From Lasiosphaeria ovina (lineage: Eukaryota; Ascomycota; Sordariomycetes; Sordariales; Lasiosphaeriaceae): DNA of 64,000 nucleotides. Under the pieces are notes generated by a model, which saw only the letters and a program-made list of their open reading frames with translations, did no database searches and had not been told where the DNA came from. Shown here one piece after another: positions 10,336 through 21,400 of the stretch (its first letter is position 1; each line of letters opens with the position of its first letter). A program made the position numbers and the translations under genes. The DNA lies in assembly GCA_033439765.1 (NCBI GenBank), contig JAULSN010000006.1, positions 558,001 to 622,000 of the forward strand, given 5' to 3'.

Positions 10336-12381
10336 ATGGCCTGGGTAGCCCACGGCTCGTCGGAGCTGGGCTTCATCCAGACTGCCGGTCAAGGCCAGTC
10401 CAGAACCGTACCCGCCGTTGCCGCCTACCGTGGCCGGCTGTGGTGTCTCTGGGCCGACCTCGACGGCAACGCGTGGTGCGCCATCACCGACGACGGCGGC
10501 GACTTTGGTGGCCGCATGCCCTTTCCCCAGGCCGGACTACCTGTCATGGAAAACCTGAATGGCCACCTCCACGTTGTCGTCGTTCTAGAATCCGGCGACA
10601 TAGACCACTACATTCTGGACGATGAGCCCCAGCGCCAGGCTTCTTGGGTCCATCTTGGGCCCCTTCCCGGCGCGACCACGCTCTCGAGCCCCTGTCTCGT
10701 TGCCTTCCACAACAGGCTCTTTCTGACTTTTGTAGACCACAACGGAAAGTTGTACTACACTGCCTGGACTACCTCCAATCTCCACCCGAGTTCTGCCTCT
10801 GATATCGGGGGGGCCTGGTCGGACTCCAGGCCGGTTTCGAGTGGTGATACCGAGACATTTCGTGGCATACCCGCGCTATTCGTCACTAACGGCACTCTCC
10901 ACCTGCTTTGCGCCTCCGCGTCTGAGCCCCGTGAGATTGTCTGCTACGCGTACGACTCGGCAGGATCGGGCTGGTCTCAGTGTCGCGATATCAGCGAAGG
11001 GCGCGCGGCGCGCGGAATAAGCGCCACAAGCTATGGCGAGACGGCGTACATGGGCTTCATCGAGAACACAGGTGCATCGGCCGACCGGCCAGGTGACAGC
11101 ACGGTGACCATTGCCTCCTTCTTGCACGGACAATGGCAGCCTCACGAGCCTGTCGGCGGCGGGCAGAGCGCGGCCGACCCTCCGCAGATCGCCATTCTCA
11201 ATGGCAGAATCCACTGCATATTCAACGACGCCACCGCGACCAAGGACCTCCGCTGGTACTCCCGTCCAATCCTCGCGTACAGCATGGCCTCTTGGATGGC
11301 GGCCATCCCAGACACAACACTGCTCTCTAACGTCACCATTCCCGGAACCCACGACTCGTGCGCCCGGAGCTACGTGCCGTTTGTGCGCACGCAGTACCTT
11401 AGCATTCGGCAGCAGCTGGCGCTCGGGATCCGCTTCATTGACCTCCGCCTCCGCCGCCACGACAACGGCAGCCTCTTCTGCTACCACGGCGGCATCCCCC
11501 TCGGCTTTCCACGCGGCCTGTCCTTTGCGGCGGTCATGGACCAGGTCTGGGCCTTCCTCCGCGGGCCGCACCACACGCTTCCGGCGACGGAAACGGTCCT
11601 CGTGTCCATCAACAACGACGACGTCTCGGACGACCAGCGCGCGAACCCAGGTATCTTCTACCAGGCCGTGGACGCCGCCGTGGCCGCGGCCGGGCCTTAT
11701 CCCGACGGCACGCCTCGGTGGTTCCTCGGGCCCATCACTCCTCGGCTCGGCGACGTGCGCGGCCGGGCCGTCCTCCTCCGCCGCTACCCGGGGGACCCGG
11801 CCGTCGCGCCGCGGGTCCGCACGGGCCTCGACCTCAGCGATTGGGTTGACGACAGCCCAGACTTCACCATCGTTACGCCCACCAACGTGCGCGTCCGCCT
11901 ACAGGACAAGTGGAAGTTCTCCAGCCGCATTTCCCTGGCCGACCTCGTTGCCAGCAAGAGCGGCTTCGTGCGGAGCCTGATGCTGCAAGCTGCTGCCCGG
12001 CCCCCGCCACCGACAGACCTCGTAAATAGCGAACTACAACCGAACCCCGAGACAGACGAGCACGAGGGCCAGGACGGCGATTGGTACATCAACTTTTGCT
12101 CCGCCGTCGGCGACCCCGTCGAGCACGGCGAGCTGGCCGAGGCCAAGTGGATCGCCGTCGGCGCCCGCACTGTCGGTCTCGACTGGGTCGACGGCATGAA
12201 CAGGGTCACGCGAGACTTTCTTCTCCGGCAGCACCAGCAACGGCAGAAGGCAGGTGAGGACGCTGGAGGAGATAAACTAAGTGTTGGTGGACGTATGCGC
12301 CTCGGCGTCGTTAACATGGACTACCCCGAGCTGCCGGCCGACAATGATCTCGTTGCGCGGCTGATTGAGACGAATTTTTAG
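10336..12381 (+). CDS. Propeller-like/PI-PLC X-domain fusion protein
   Basis: Single exon, 681 aa from the ATG at 10336 (GCCATGG context); the frame stays open further upstream but only from a GTG. The first 315 residues hold about six or seven similar blades with a GRLWCLWAD/NGHLHVVVV/NRLFLTFVDHNGKLYYT pattern, which looks like a beta-propeller or lectin-like sugar-binding module. From about residue 325 comes a phosphatidylinositol-specific phospholipase C X domain with both catalytic-type histidines: His339 in TIPGTHDS and His384 in CYHGGIPLG, plus RFIDLRLR and ETVLVSINND. Bacterial-type PI-PLCs cleave phosphatidylinositol or GPI lipids without calcium. There is no signal peptide or membrane segment, so location is open. 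The segment near residues 570-600 is polar and probably disordered. Activity is inferred, not shown. Confidence 0.88.
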   Translation: MAWVAHGSSELGFIQTAGQGQSRTVPAVAAYRGRLWCLWADLDGNAWCAITDDGGDFGGRMPFPQAGLPVMENLNGHLHVVVVLESGDIDHYILDDEPQRQASWVHLGPLPGATTLSSPCLVAFHNRLFLTFVDHNGKLYYTAWTTSNLHPSSASDIGGAWSDSRPVSSGDTETFRGIPALFVTNGTLHLLCASASEPREIVCYAYDSAGSGWSQCRDISEGRAARGISATSYGETAYMGFIENTGASADRPGDSTVTIASFLHGQWQPHEPVGGGQSAADPPQIAILNGRIHCIFNDATATKDLRWYSRPILAYSMASWMAAIPDTTLLSNVTIPGTHDSCARSYVPFVRTQYLSIRQQLALGIRFIDLRLRRHDNGSLFCYHGGIPLGFPRGLSFAAVMDQVWAFLRGPHHTLPATETVLVSINNDDVSDDQRANPGIFYQAVDAAVAAAGPYPDGTPRWFLGPITPRLGDVRGRAVLLRRYPGDPAVAPRVRTGLDLSDWVDDSPDFTIVTPTNVRVRLQDKWKFSSRISLADLVASKSGFVRSLMLQAAARPPPPTDLVNSELQPNPETDEHEGQDGDWYINFCSAVGDPVEHGELAEAKWIAVGARTVGLDWVDGMNRVTRDFLLRQHQQRQKAGEDAGGDKLSVGGRMRLGVVNMDYPELPADNDLVARLIETNF

Positions 12382-14042
12382 GTCTGGATATGTGTGTGTG
12401 TGTGTCTGCGGTTGAGTGTGCTTTCTGGATATTGTTGGCCTTTGTGTGTTGTGGTTTAGTTTCTAGATATGATTTTGGCGGTAGTTTCTTGAACATGACT
12501 ATTTTTAGTTTGCTGTTGTGTTCATGTATTTGGCGACAAATATTTGGATAATTTCTTTGGTCGAAAGGGGTATTTCAAATATTATGCTCAAAGCGACTAT
12601 GGTATCCATACATTGACAAAGTCGCTCAGCAACTGTATTTTGTTTTGGGTGATTTCCTCTTTTGCCTGCGTTCCCGTCCAATCACCCCCTTTTCTCCAGG
12701 ATTTCCCAATTGTTTACCCACCCCCTTTCTTTTGTTATGAATCTTTCCCCAACCCCTTTACAGCCAGCCCCCTCCTAACTATCTGTCAACAGCCCATTCA
12801 TCTCTCCCACTGAAACTGTTTGCAACAATCTCCTCTCCCAGTACTCGACTAGCACAGACGAGACGACGTGACGAGCAAGGCGCGGAAACGCGAAGGTGGC
12901 ACGGCATGCATGCACACATCCCGATTTACTCTCCCGGAACACAACCGAGCAGCTCCGGGCCTACGAAGTATGTCTGGAAGACGCCACGCATGCACGCATG
13001 CATTCATCCATCCATAGAGAGCGCAAGAAATAAACAAAGAGACAAACAACGAAATCGAGCAGGCCTCCTCGACCCAGTGTGTTTCGGTTTCATAACGTAC
13101 AGACACCAAACATTGTATGTACTCTGTACTCTACGTACGTTGCCACACAAACACACAAACACACACACACACAAATATATACACAAACTTGAATTGTCCG
13201 CGGTTCGGAACCCGCTAGCCGCCACGTGCCCCCCCGGTCCGCCATCCGACCCCGTTGCTGATAACAGCCGTTTGTTGCGGAGCTCCTACCTACGTACATT
13301 GCCTTGGTGTGGTGTTGCAGCAAACCCGGCGTGTCGTGCGCCAACCTTGTCGATAATGGCGGCGGTATGTGGCTTTCGAGCGCTGTTCAGCTAATAATTA
13401 CCAGCAGAAACGCTTGAAGTTGTCGTATGTTTACCTTTACAACCAGCAGCAGTCATTCGGCTAACTCGAGACGAGCATTCTGGACTGGCATTAGTAGTAC
13501 CACCTCGTTGACAAAACGAAGCAGCATCGAGAGATAGATATGTGTGCGGACAATTGTGGCATTCATTAGTTCCGGCTACAGTAACACCACGCCCATATGT
13601 CCATACAGCAGCTGAGAAAAAGGAAAGAATAAAAAATCGTTTCTCATTCCTAATAATACCAAGAATGCTATGCCATGCAATGCAATGTATGCAGGTAGGT
13701 AAGGTACGTATTCTAGCGCCACACAGAGGAACCGCCCCGAGAAAAAGAAAAAGTGACAAGAAAAAAAAGTGAACCCCCTTTCATGCACCGCCCTATGCCG
13801 CCGCCACTCCAGTCCAGCCGATGATGATGAGCGGGCGAGCGTTTTGCGCAAAAAATGTGAATCCCACTACCCCTATCCCCATGCCGAAAATGCTACCTAC
13901 CTAGCCCATCCGTATATCTGCGGTATTAGTTATAAGTATGAAAATAGAAAAGATTATTTTCCCAACCCGGTAAAGATAGGTAGACAGTCCCCCCATAACA
14001 CAGTCGGTAGTCGGTGGGTAGCAAAGACACCAAGTTGTGGAA
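12382..14042. other. Intergenic region between convergent PI-PLC-like and GH17 genes
   Basis: This is the 3' flank of both neighbours. It begins with a TG microsatellite (about 12390-12405), includes a pyrimidine-rich part near 12640-12800 and an AC-rich tract at 13144-13183. No open frame here shows a domain or convincing splice structure. Confidence 0.5.
13144..13183. repeat. AC-rich microsatellite
   Basis: Imperfect (AC)n tract with interspersed AAAC units followed by an AT-rich end. It lies in the spacer between convergent genes and has no visible coding role. Confidence 0.85.
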
Positions 14043-15659
14043 TCACAGCGCGAGGATGGCCACCATGACCGCAGCAAATGCGGCGCCGATCGAGCCTGAG
14101 ATGGCACTCGCTCCGTTAGGGTTTGTGATTGTAGGCGGCGTGCTGGATGTCGGTGGCGCGCTGGGGGCGGGTACGGTGTTGTTTACGCTGGGCACGGAAC
14201 GGGGGGTGCTGGTAGTCAGATCACCACTGGTGCTCGCGTGGCTGCAGCTGGAGGTGCTGGTGGTGCTGAAGATGCTGGAGGGACTGGGAATGCTGGAGGT
14301 GCTGGTGTTGCTGGAGACGCTGGCGGCGCTGCTGCTGGTGGGGCCGACACCGCCACAAACAAAACTAGATCCTGCGTCTGGTGGCTTACTTGCGGCGACA
14401 GTGGTAGAGGTGGCGAGAGACTGGGAGCTCGAGACAGTCGTCGTAGGACTGATGCTGCTGCTGCTGATGGCACTCGGTGTGGAGGTACTGGTAGGGCTGG
14501 GCTTGCTCACGGTACTGGACGAGGGGGAGGGCGAGGGGGGAGGCGAGGGGGGAGGCTTTGTCGATTCCGCCGCGGTTGAAGACGGAGGTACATTTCTGTC
14601 CCGTAGTTAGCGGGATTTCTACGAGTATCGGGGTAATCATATCGGCCACTTACGTCGAAGCGTCTGGTGGGCACGAGAGATCGAAATACGGACTCGCTGA
14701 GGGATCTTTCATAAGACCAAAGTCGAGTGTGCCATGATCGCTGAGGCCACTTAGCTGGAACCACCAGGTGCTGTAGGTACCGAATAGTCCGCATCCAACG
14801 TCTCTCCAGTATTTTCTGGCATTTTCGACGCTTGGGGTGGCCTTATTAGAAGCTTTTCCACTGACTGGAAAGCCCGTTTCGGTAATCCACACAGGCTTGC
14901 CTTTGGCCGCGGCATTAGTCTTGCTCAAGGCGTCGAAGAAGAGATTCTTGCTATTTTCAATCGTGTTCTCATAAGTCGCTTCCCAGTACGGATATGCATC
15001 CGTGCCAAGCCAATCGGAATTGTCTATGACCATCTTATTTGAGCTGTTGTCCCAGCTGTTCCAGGTGTCGACGTGGCCAATGGGGGCGCCGGCCAGGACG
15101 GTGCCCTTGACTGCGTTACGAACTTGGTTAATGCATTGAACGACGTAGTCGGGCGAGGCTCCGGCAACCGTCTCTTTGTTGTCACGGGCTATTTGCGTTA
15201 TGCGATAAAGATCCTCACTGCCAACCGAGATGCCAACAACAAGCTTGGCGAGGTCGTTCCCATATTGAGAGATAGCTTTGGTCAGGGCAGATAGTTCTGG
15301 AGCCATATCGGCGCTGATCCATAGCCCGAGAAGCAGCGACGTTTTGGTTTTGATGGCTGCTGGAATGGCGGATATGGGGGTGTCGGGTGTTCCGGATTGC
15401 TATAAACGAGGGCCAACTCATTAGCGTGCCTTGGATAACACCAACCGACATCCGGACAAGCACATACTATCATGGTGTAGAGACGAGCGCTCGTGAAGCC
15501 GCCGCCGGGAGCGCCGGATAGAGCCTGGGCAGCTTTGAACGCTGTCTCAAAACTTGTCTGATCCATTTGATCGGAGCCATAGTTGAAGCCCTGGTAGACA
15601 ACGGCCGTGGCCGTGGAGACGGCGGTAGCAAAAGCTACAAGCGCCGAGTAGCCGCGCAT
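14043..15659 (-). CDS. eglC: GPI-anchored GH17 glucan endo-1,3-beta-glucosidase (EglC type)
   Basis: Three exons: 15468-15659, 14654-15399 and 14043-14595, giving 496 aa. The ATG at 15659 starts a signal peptide (YSALVAFATAVSTATA) directly followed by VVYQGFNYGS, the start of the GH17 fold. The first junction restores ARLYTMI-QSGTPDTPI, a family landmark. The proton donor lies in VGSED and the nucleophile in WITETGFPVSG; both are in place. The last exon encodes a Ser/Thr/Pro-rich stalk of about 150 residues and a hydrophobic tail (FAAVMVAILAL) after a small-residue stretch, which is a GPI-attachment signal. Proteins of this type remodel beta-1,3-glucan in the fungal cell wall. The Ser/Thr stalk is encoded by simple-sequence DNA and probably varies in length among strains. 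Confidence 0.93.
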
Positions 15660-18484
15660 AGTGCTGGAAGCAGAGTGGAAGCCGCAAACTAATAAGTAGA
15701 GCAAAGCGAACTCTTGAGTGATGGAGTGCCGTTACTGTATTCCAAGAGAAGGCGATACAAGGTAGTTGCAGGCAGAGCCGAAATATTGTAATACTAAGGG
15801 AGAGAGGGGAACAGCCTCGGAGCGGATGGCTTCCTCTTTTTATAGATCCCCAGGGCGCACAGGAGCGTGGTGGTCTGAAGATGCTGGAACATATGTGTCA
15901 GCCGGGGAGGGGCGAGATGTTGATATCACGCGAAGATGACACATGAGGGGGGGTTGTTCATGTTTCGTACGTGGGAAGTGAGGACGACAAACGCCGACCT
16001 AGGTATGCATGTATGATATATGTTGAAACGAGTGAAGGTATTCCGTAGGTAAGCTAACTGGCAAACGATACACAAATCTGCACGAGGGAAGCGCAAACGA
16101 CCGGAGGGTGAGGGCAAGAAACGTGTGATGGCCGAGGTCAAGGGAACGGCGGCGATGATATACAGGACCTAGGTCACAGCGAGGCAAGACATGACTGGGG
16201 GAGGTATGGTGTCTTATGTAGTCGGGCAGGAGTCTGTATGTAACACGACGCTGCAAGGTAGGGCAGTGGAAAGCAGATCCGTCCAAACCTGGAAACTGTA
16301 ACTGAAGGCTGGAAACAAGGAGCGGCCCGCGAGGCGAGTGAGTGTGAGTGTTAGTGTGCGTGGTGTGACTAAAGGCAAGAGCCACCTCAGCAAGCAGCCA
16401 ACCCCAACACGGCCCTTCAGAAGTGGAATCCTGACCTAATTGGCAGGGCAGGTCCGCTGATGGACATGGCTGCTGCACCTCAGTCTCACACTGTCTCTGA
16501 GTGGCCTGGTTCCTGGCGCTAACACGGTTGCGTCTGCACTCGACACGAGAAGCGGGAGGCGTTGGCAAGCTCCCACTTCACGTCCCTCAGAGTTGGGCAT
16601 CATGGCAGCAATCCGGCCTGGAGCTGCGCTGCGCTGCTCTGTGCCCCTGAACGAGTTGACAGGTTCGCGGCGCCATGAGCGGGCCAAACGCAAGCCAAGC
16701 CGGCCAAGCTAAGCAAGAAGGGTCCGGTCTGTGCCTGGATTTTCCAGCTCATGCCACTGTCGTCCTTCCATCGACGCAATCAAGTTTCCGTAATCCTTCA
16801 CTTTTCTTTACTGTCCCCGGTGAGGTCATTTGTGGTGTGCCCGTTTGCGGGGAAGCAAAACCCCTCCCCCACCGCTACCCCAGGACGAACCGGCATGGCC
16901 ATGGCTTTCCTTCCTGGAGCTGTGGGCGGTGGCCAATAAGAGCAGTGACCAACCACCCCATTCAGCCTACCACTGTGGGATATCTCGGATCTGGGTGTGC
17001 GGAGATGGCAGCAACCTGGAAGTCGTTCGCATCAATACGAGTGGTGGTGAGTAGGTGACGACTGGCGCGCCTCGTCTCACCCTCGTATTGCATGTCGGAC
17101 TGCCGGACTGTCGGTTTCTCGCCAAGAGTCGGATGCAATGTCTAGTATTCCGCGACAGTTCGGGATATGTTCGGTAATAAGTGCACAAACGGATGTCGAC
17201 TCCGGGATTGGTAGGTGCTCTACACGTGCACACGCGCGCACCGAGTATGTACAGTTCAAACAAGTTGAACTGTTGTGAGCATGTTTGCACGTGTAGACGA
17301 GTGGACGGACAGGTTTTAGGTTGGCTGTGACTCAAGTTTCTCTGCTCATACTCCAGTGGCGGTGAGCAAATTCAGTGGAAGGCACGACGGGAGGTTAAGG
17401 TTGTGTGCTCTACTCCATACTCAGTACTGTACAGTACGACATCTGGAGTGCTTTCCATATCTTCGGTTTCCTTGGCTCCTGTATAATACTGTTTGGCACT
17501 GTATTTCGTACTGTGCACACATGCATACAAGTTATCAGTTATAACCCCGCGCTCCCGGTTGCCTGCCTAGATTCGTGGTGATACAGCGGCTGCTAAACAA
17601 GCAGTCGAGCGGCATATAATATGCGCTCGCAGATCTCTATATGCCTTGCTAGTGTAATCCCCATCCTCTGCAAGACAACGTCGTTGCCTATTCCCAGAAA
17701 GTCGGTATTCGCGATGGCGTCTTTGGGTCGCTCCTCAGTCCCTAAAGAGGCAATCCATGAACGTCGACCGTCCACCAATCGACGTCAAGAAGACTTGTCT
17801 TTGCCGGCAAGGCTGAGCGGCTCAATCCTTCAGATGCCTCACACAATATATCTGCCTTATTAGCCAGCCTATCATGCCATATCGAATGCATTACATAGCC
17901 AAGGTAGCTGGGTAGGTATAGGACGGCGGCGGCGACGACGACGACTGCCTGGACTCTGGTTTCCTATCTGTCGGTTCGAAATGGCCCCCAATGTTCAGGG
18001 CGAATGTGCAGGGCTCTGAGCACTCTGTTCGGTGGAGGTCAGGTCAGCACCGGGCGCGTTTCAGTCCCATATTTCAGAGCCGCGCACCACCCACGTCCCG
18101 CGAGTGCGGGTGCGGGTGCGTGGTCCTCCCGTGTCCTTATTCCTTCCAGGTTAAGGCTCAACGTAACGGTGCCTGGCTGCCTAAGGTAGCCTGCCGGACT
18201 GTCTAATATTGGCGCGCGAGGACGACGGCAGAGCAACTCATAATAGTTGGTGCTCCTCCTCCACGACGCGGCCAGCGACTCCACCCGCTCCTTTGCTGGG
18301 TGCCCCTTCGGATTTGTCCTTTGACGGCGCCTTCACCCCTGGAGCAGTCGAGCCGAGCAGAATCCCCGCAAGAAGCCGCGTCACAGGCAATAAATTAACC
18401 GCCTTCGTACGGATAGCTGCCGCAATCAGATTCGAGTTTGTTGGGTGCTGACGGCGACGGCAAGGCGACGGCGACGGCGACGCC
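15660..18484. promoter_or_regulatory. 2.8 kb divergent region between GH17 and ABC transporter genes
   Basis: Both neighbours are transcribed away from this region, so it carries two promoters. An ATG-started open frame of 127 codons at 16675-17058 has no recognisable domain. Near 17400-17530 there are several TACTGTAC-like words, and 17930-17950 is a GGCGACGAC run. A tract of CGGCGA units at about 18450-18485 lies immediately before the ABC transporter start. I see no further supportable gene. Confidence 0.45.
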
Positions 18485-21400
18485 ATGTCGACGATCGACG
18501 CGATGCACTCCATCTCGGGCTGGATGTGGAGGCCTGGACAGGCGGCCATCGAGACACCGCTTCGCGTCTTTGCCAGGTACGTGATGATGTGATTACCAAA
18601 TGCAAAAGTCGATATCATCCCCCTTGGTCAGCTACAATTACGGCCAAGACTGACGCGAACCAGCTATCCGAGCAACCCTCCGGTTGAGTGGATCGACAAG
18701 GCCTCACGCTTTGCCAGGTCAGGTCACTGCCAGCTTGTTCTGGTCGTGGTCTTGCTGCTCTGGACTGCTGCCGAGCTTATCCGTCGGTCCGAACCCGGCG
18801 CACCCGCCGTCAAGGCCAAGGGCCACAAACTTCGCCTGGCTTTCGAAATAGCTTCCCAGGTATCGCGGGGGTCTGCTCTGGCCTTTATCATTGTCGCCGC
18901 ATGGTCCAGCACTCGCCAGTGGTTCAACGTCGCCACCCTCGGCTATGCCTTCTTCCTTGGCCTGCTCCGCATCGTACTGAAAAACAAGTGGCGCCATGTA
19001 GCCTTGCATCAAGTCAACCTCCTTCTGTTGTCTTCGCTGGTGCTGCTAGTCGTTGGTCACCTTCTCCCAAGCCTCGTGGTCGGGTCCGGATACACGGCCA
19101 CCAAGGTCGAGCTCGGTGCAATTGGCTGCTCGACGACTGCCGTTCTTGTTGCTCTCCTCACGCCCCGAGAATGGGTACCCCCTCCCATCGAAACCCCGAT
19201 CCACCAGAAGGTGCCAGAGCCGGTTCCAAGCACACAGGAAACGTGTAGCTGGTTTGAAAACTTCTTCACCTATGGGTGGGTTACGCCGCTGATCTGGAAA
19301 GGCTACCGGAATCCCATCGAGATGAAGGACTTGCCCAACCTGCCCTGGTACGACGAGCCGGCCATTCTCCTATCCAGCATCATGGAAGCCCGAGCCAGGT
19401 ATTCGGGAACGCTCCGGACCGTCCTCTACTTTCAGCGCAGAGAGCTTACCCAGATGTGCGTATGGACTGCCATATCTTATTCGGCCGAGCTCATCGCGCC
19501 TTTCGCCATGTACCAGCTCCTCCAGTACCTCTCTGCCCCGGACGATGCCATTCTGCACCCGGCCATCTGGCTCTTTCTCCTCTTTGCCGGCCCCGTGTTC
19601 AGGTCGGTTTCCTTCAACAGGTACATCTTCATCTCGTCGCGTCTGGGCATTCGCGTCAAGGCGGCCATGACCCTAGAGCTATACCACCGAGCTCTGTCTT
19701 CGATGGAGCTTGAGGATGAAGCGCTCAGCCAAATCGTTACCGGAGGCGCCAAAGACCAGCCCAACAAGACGACTTCGGCGGGCAGGCTGGCAAATCTCAT
19801 GGCGAGCGACGTCACTGCCATCTCCCAAGCCCAGCACGTCGTCTTGGCATTTGTCGGTATTCCCATTTCCATGATTGTTACCATTGCTGGTCTTTACAAG
19901 ATCATCGGCTGGTCAAGCTTGGTCGGCACCGTCTTCATGCTCCTGGTCACCCCGGTGCCGGCTTGGATTGCCCACACCATGGGTCGTATGCAGCGCAAGG
20001 TCAAGCAGGCACAAGACTCGCGCATTTCTCTGATTGGAGAGTACTTGGCGTCCATCAAACCCGTCAAATACTTTGGCTGGGAAGGCCTCATGACTAGCCA
20101 TATCACAGAGGTGCGAGAGAAGGAGCAAAATCTCTTGTGGACTGTCTCGGTCTACAACGCCCTCTTTGGCCAAGTCACTGCGCTCATCCCCGTCACCTCC
20201 CTGCTCCTCATATTCGGTCTCTATGCCGGCGTTCTTGAGCAACCCCTGACAGCCTCGGTCGCTTTCACCACCCTTTCGTTGATAAGCAACCTGTCAGGCA
20301 ACTTGGGCATGATCAATTTTGTTATCCGCATGGTGACAGAAGCATTTGTCTCTCTTGGCCGTCTCGACAGGTATTTCGCGAGCACAGCACCCCTCTCTCA
20401 TTTCCCGACAGGCCCGCTGAGACTCGAGAATGCCACATTCCGTCGCGGCACCAAGTCGTCGTTCAAGCTCAGGGAAATCTCTATCAACTTCGTCGAAGGA
20501 GGCTTGAATGTCGTGTCCGGTCAGAGTGGGAGCGGCAAGACCAGTCTTCTTTTGGCGATCCTCGGGGAGCTGATTCTGGAAAGCGGATCCGCAACAACGC
20601 CGGGCGATGTTGCCTTTGCCTCGCAGACGCCCTGGCTTCAGAGCGAGACCATACGCAGCAACATCCTCTTCCACGCGCCGTTCGAACAGGCCAGGTACGA
20701 CCGCATAGTCGAGGCATGCGCCTTAGCCCCAGACTTTAGCGAGCTCCAGAAAGGAGACCAGACTGAGGTTGGAGAGAATGGCACTGCTCTCTCCGGAGGC
20801 CAAAAGTCTCGGGTTGCTTTGGCGCGTGCGCTGTATTCGAAGGCTCCCATGCTCCTCCTTGACGATATCTTCTCGGCGCTCGATGCGAAGACGGCTGCGT
20901 CCGTCTGGAAGCTCGCTTTCTGTGGCGATATGCTCCAGGGCAGGACCATTGTTCTGGTGACCCAACTGCCGTGGATAGCTTCCCAAGCCGACCTCTCCAT
21001 TACGCTGGATGGAGGCACAGTGACCAAGACTGAGCAGAACCTAGGAGTTACTCGCAAGCCCGTGACTCTCGAATCGGCACATTACCTGGATGCCGATGCT
21101 GGCAATGGAGGGACCCAAAACGGCGAAACGACTGTCGGCGACATCAAGCCTCAAGAGCCTACATCGAAACCCGACGAGATAAGCGAGGAGATGGACGCCA
21201 CCGGCGCATCCTCCCGCACAGCATGTAAAGTGCTCCCGCTTCTTTGCGTTGATCGTGTCCTGGCGTGAATCATGTGGCTGACAATCAATTCATTTTTCGC
21301 AGTTTTTAAATACGTACAATACTATGGCGGCAATCGAGTCAACTTTACCTATGCAGGATTTGCGTTCTTGACCACCTTGGTGACATGGTCGGTATTCTTG

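Noticed and set aside
10876..11574. 232-codon minus-strand frame and 289-codon plus-strand frame inside the PI-PLC-like gene
   Set aside because: Shadow frames of the real gene, without domains.
16675..17058. 127-codon ATG-started frame between GH17 and ABC transporter genes
   Set aside because: Composition and content look random; no domain, no repeats, no splice structure.
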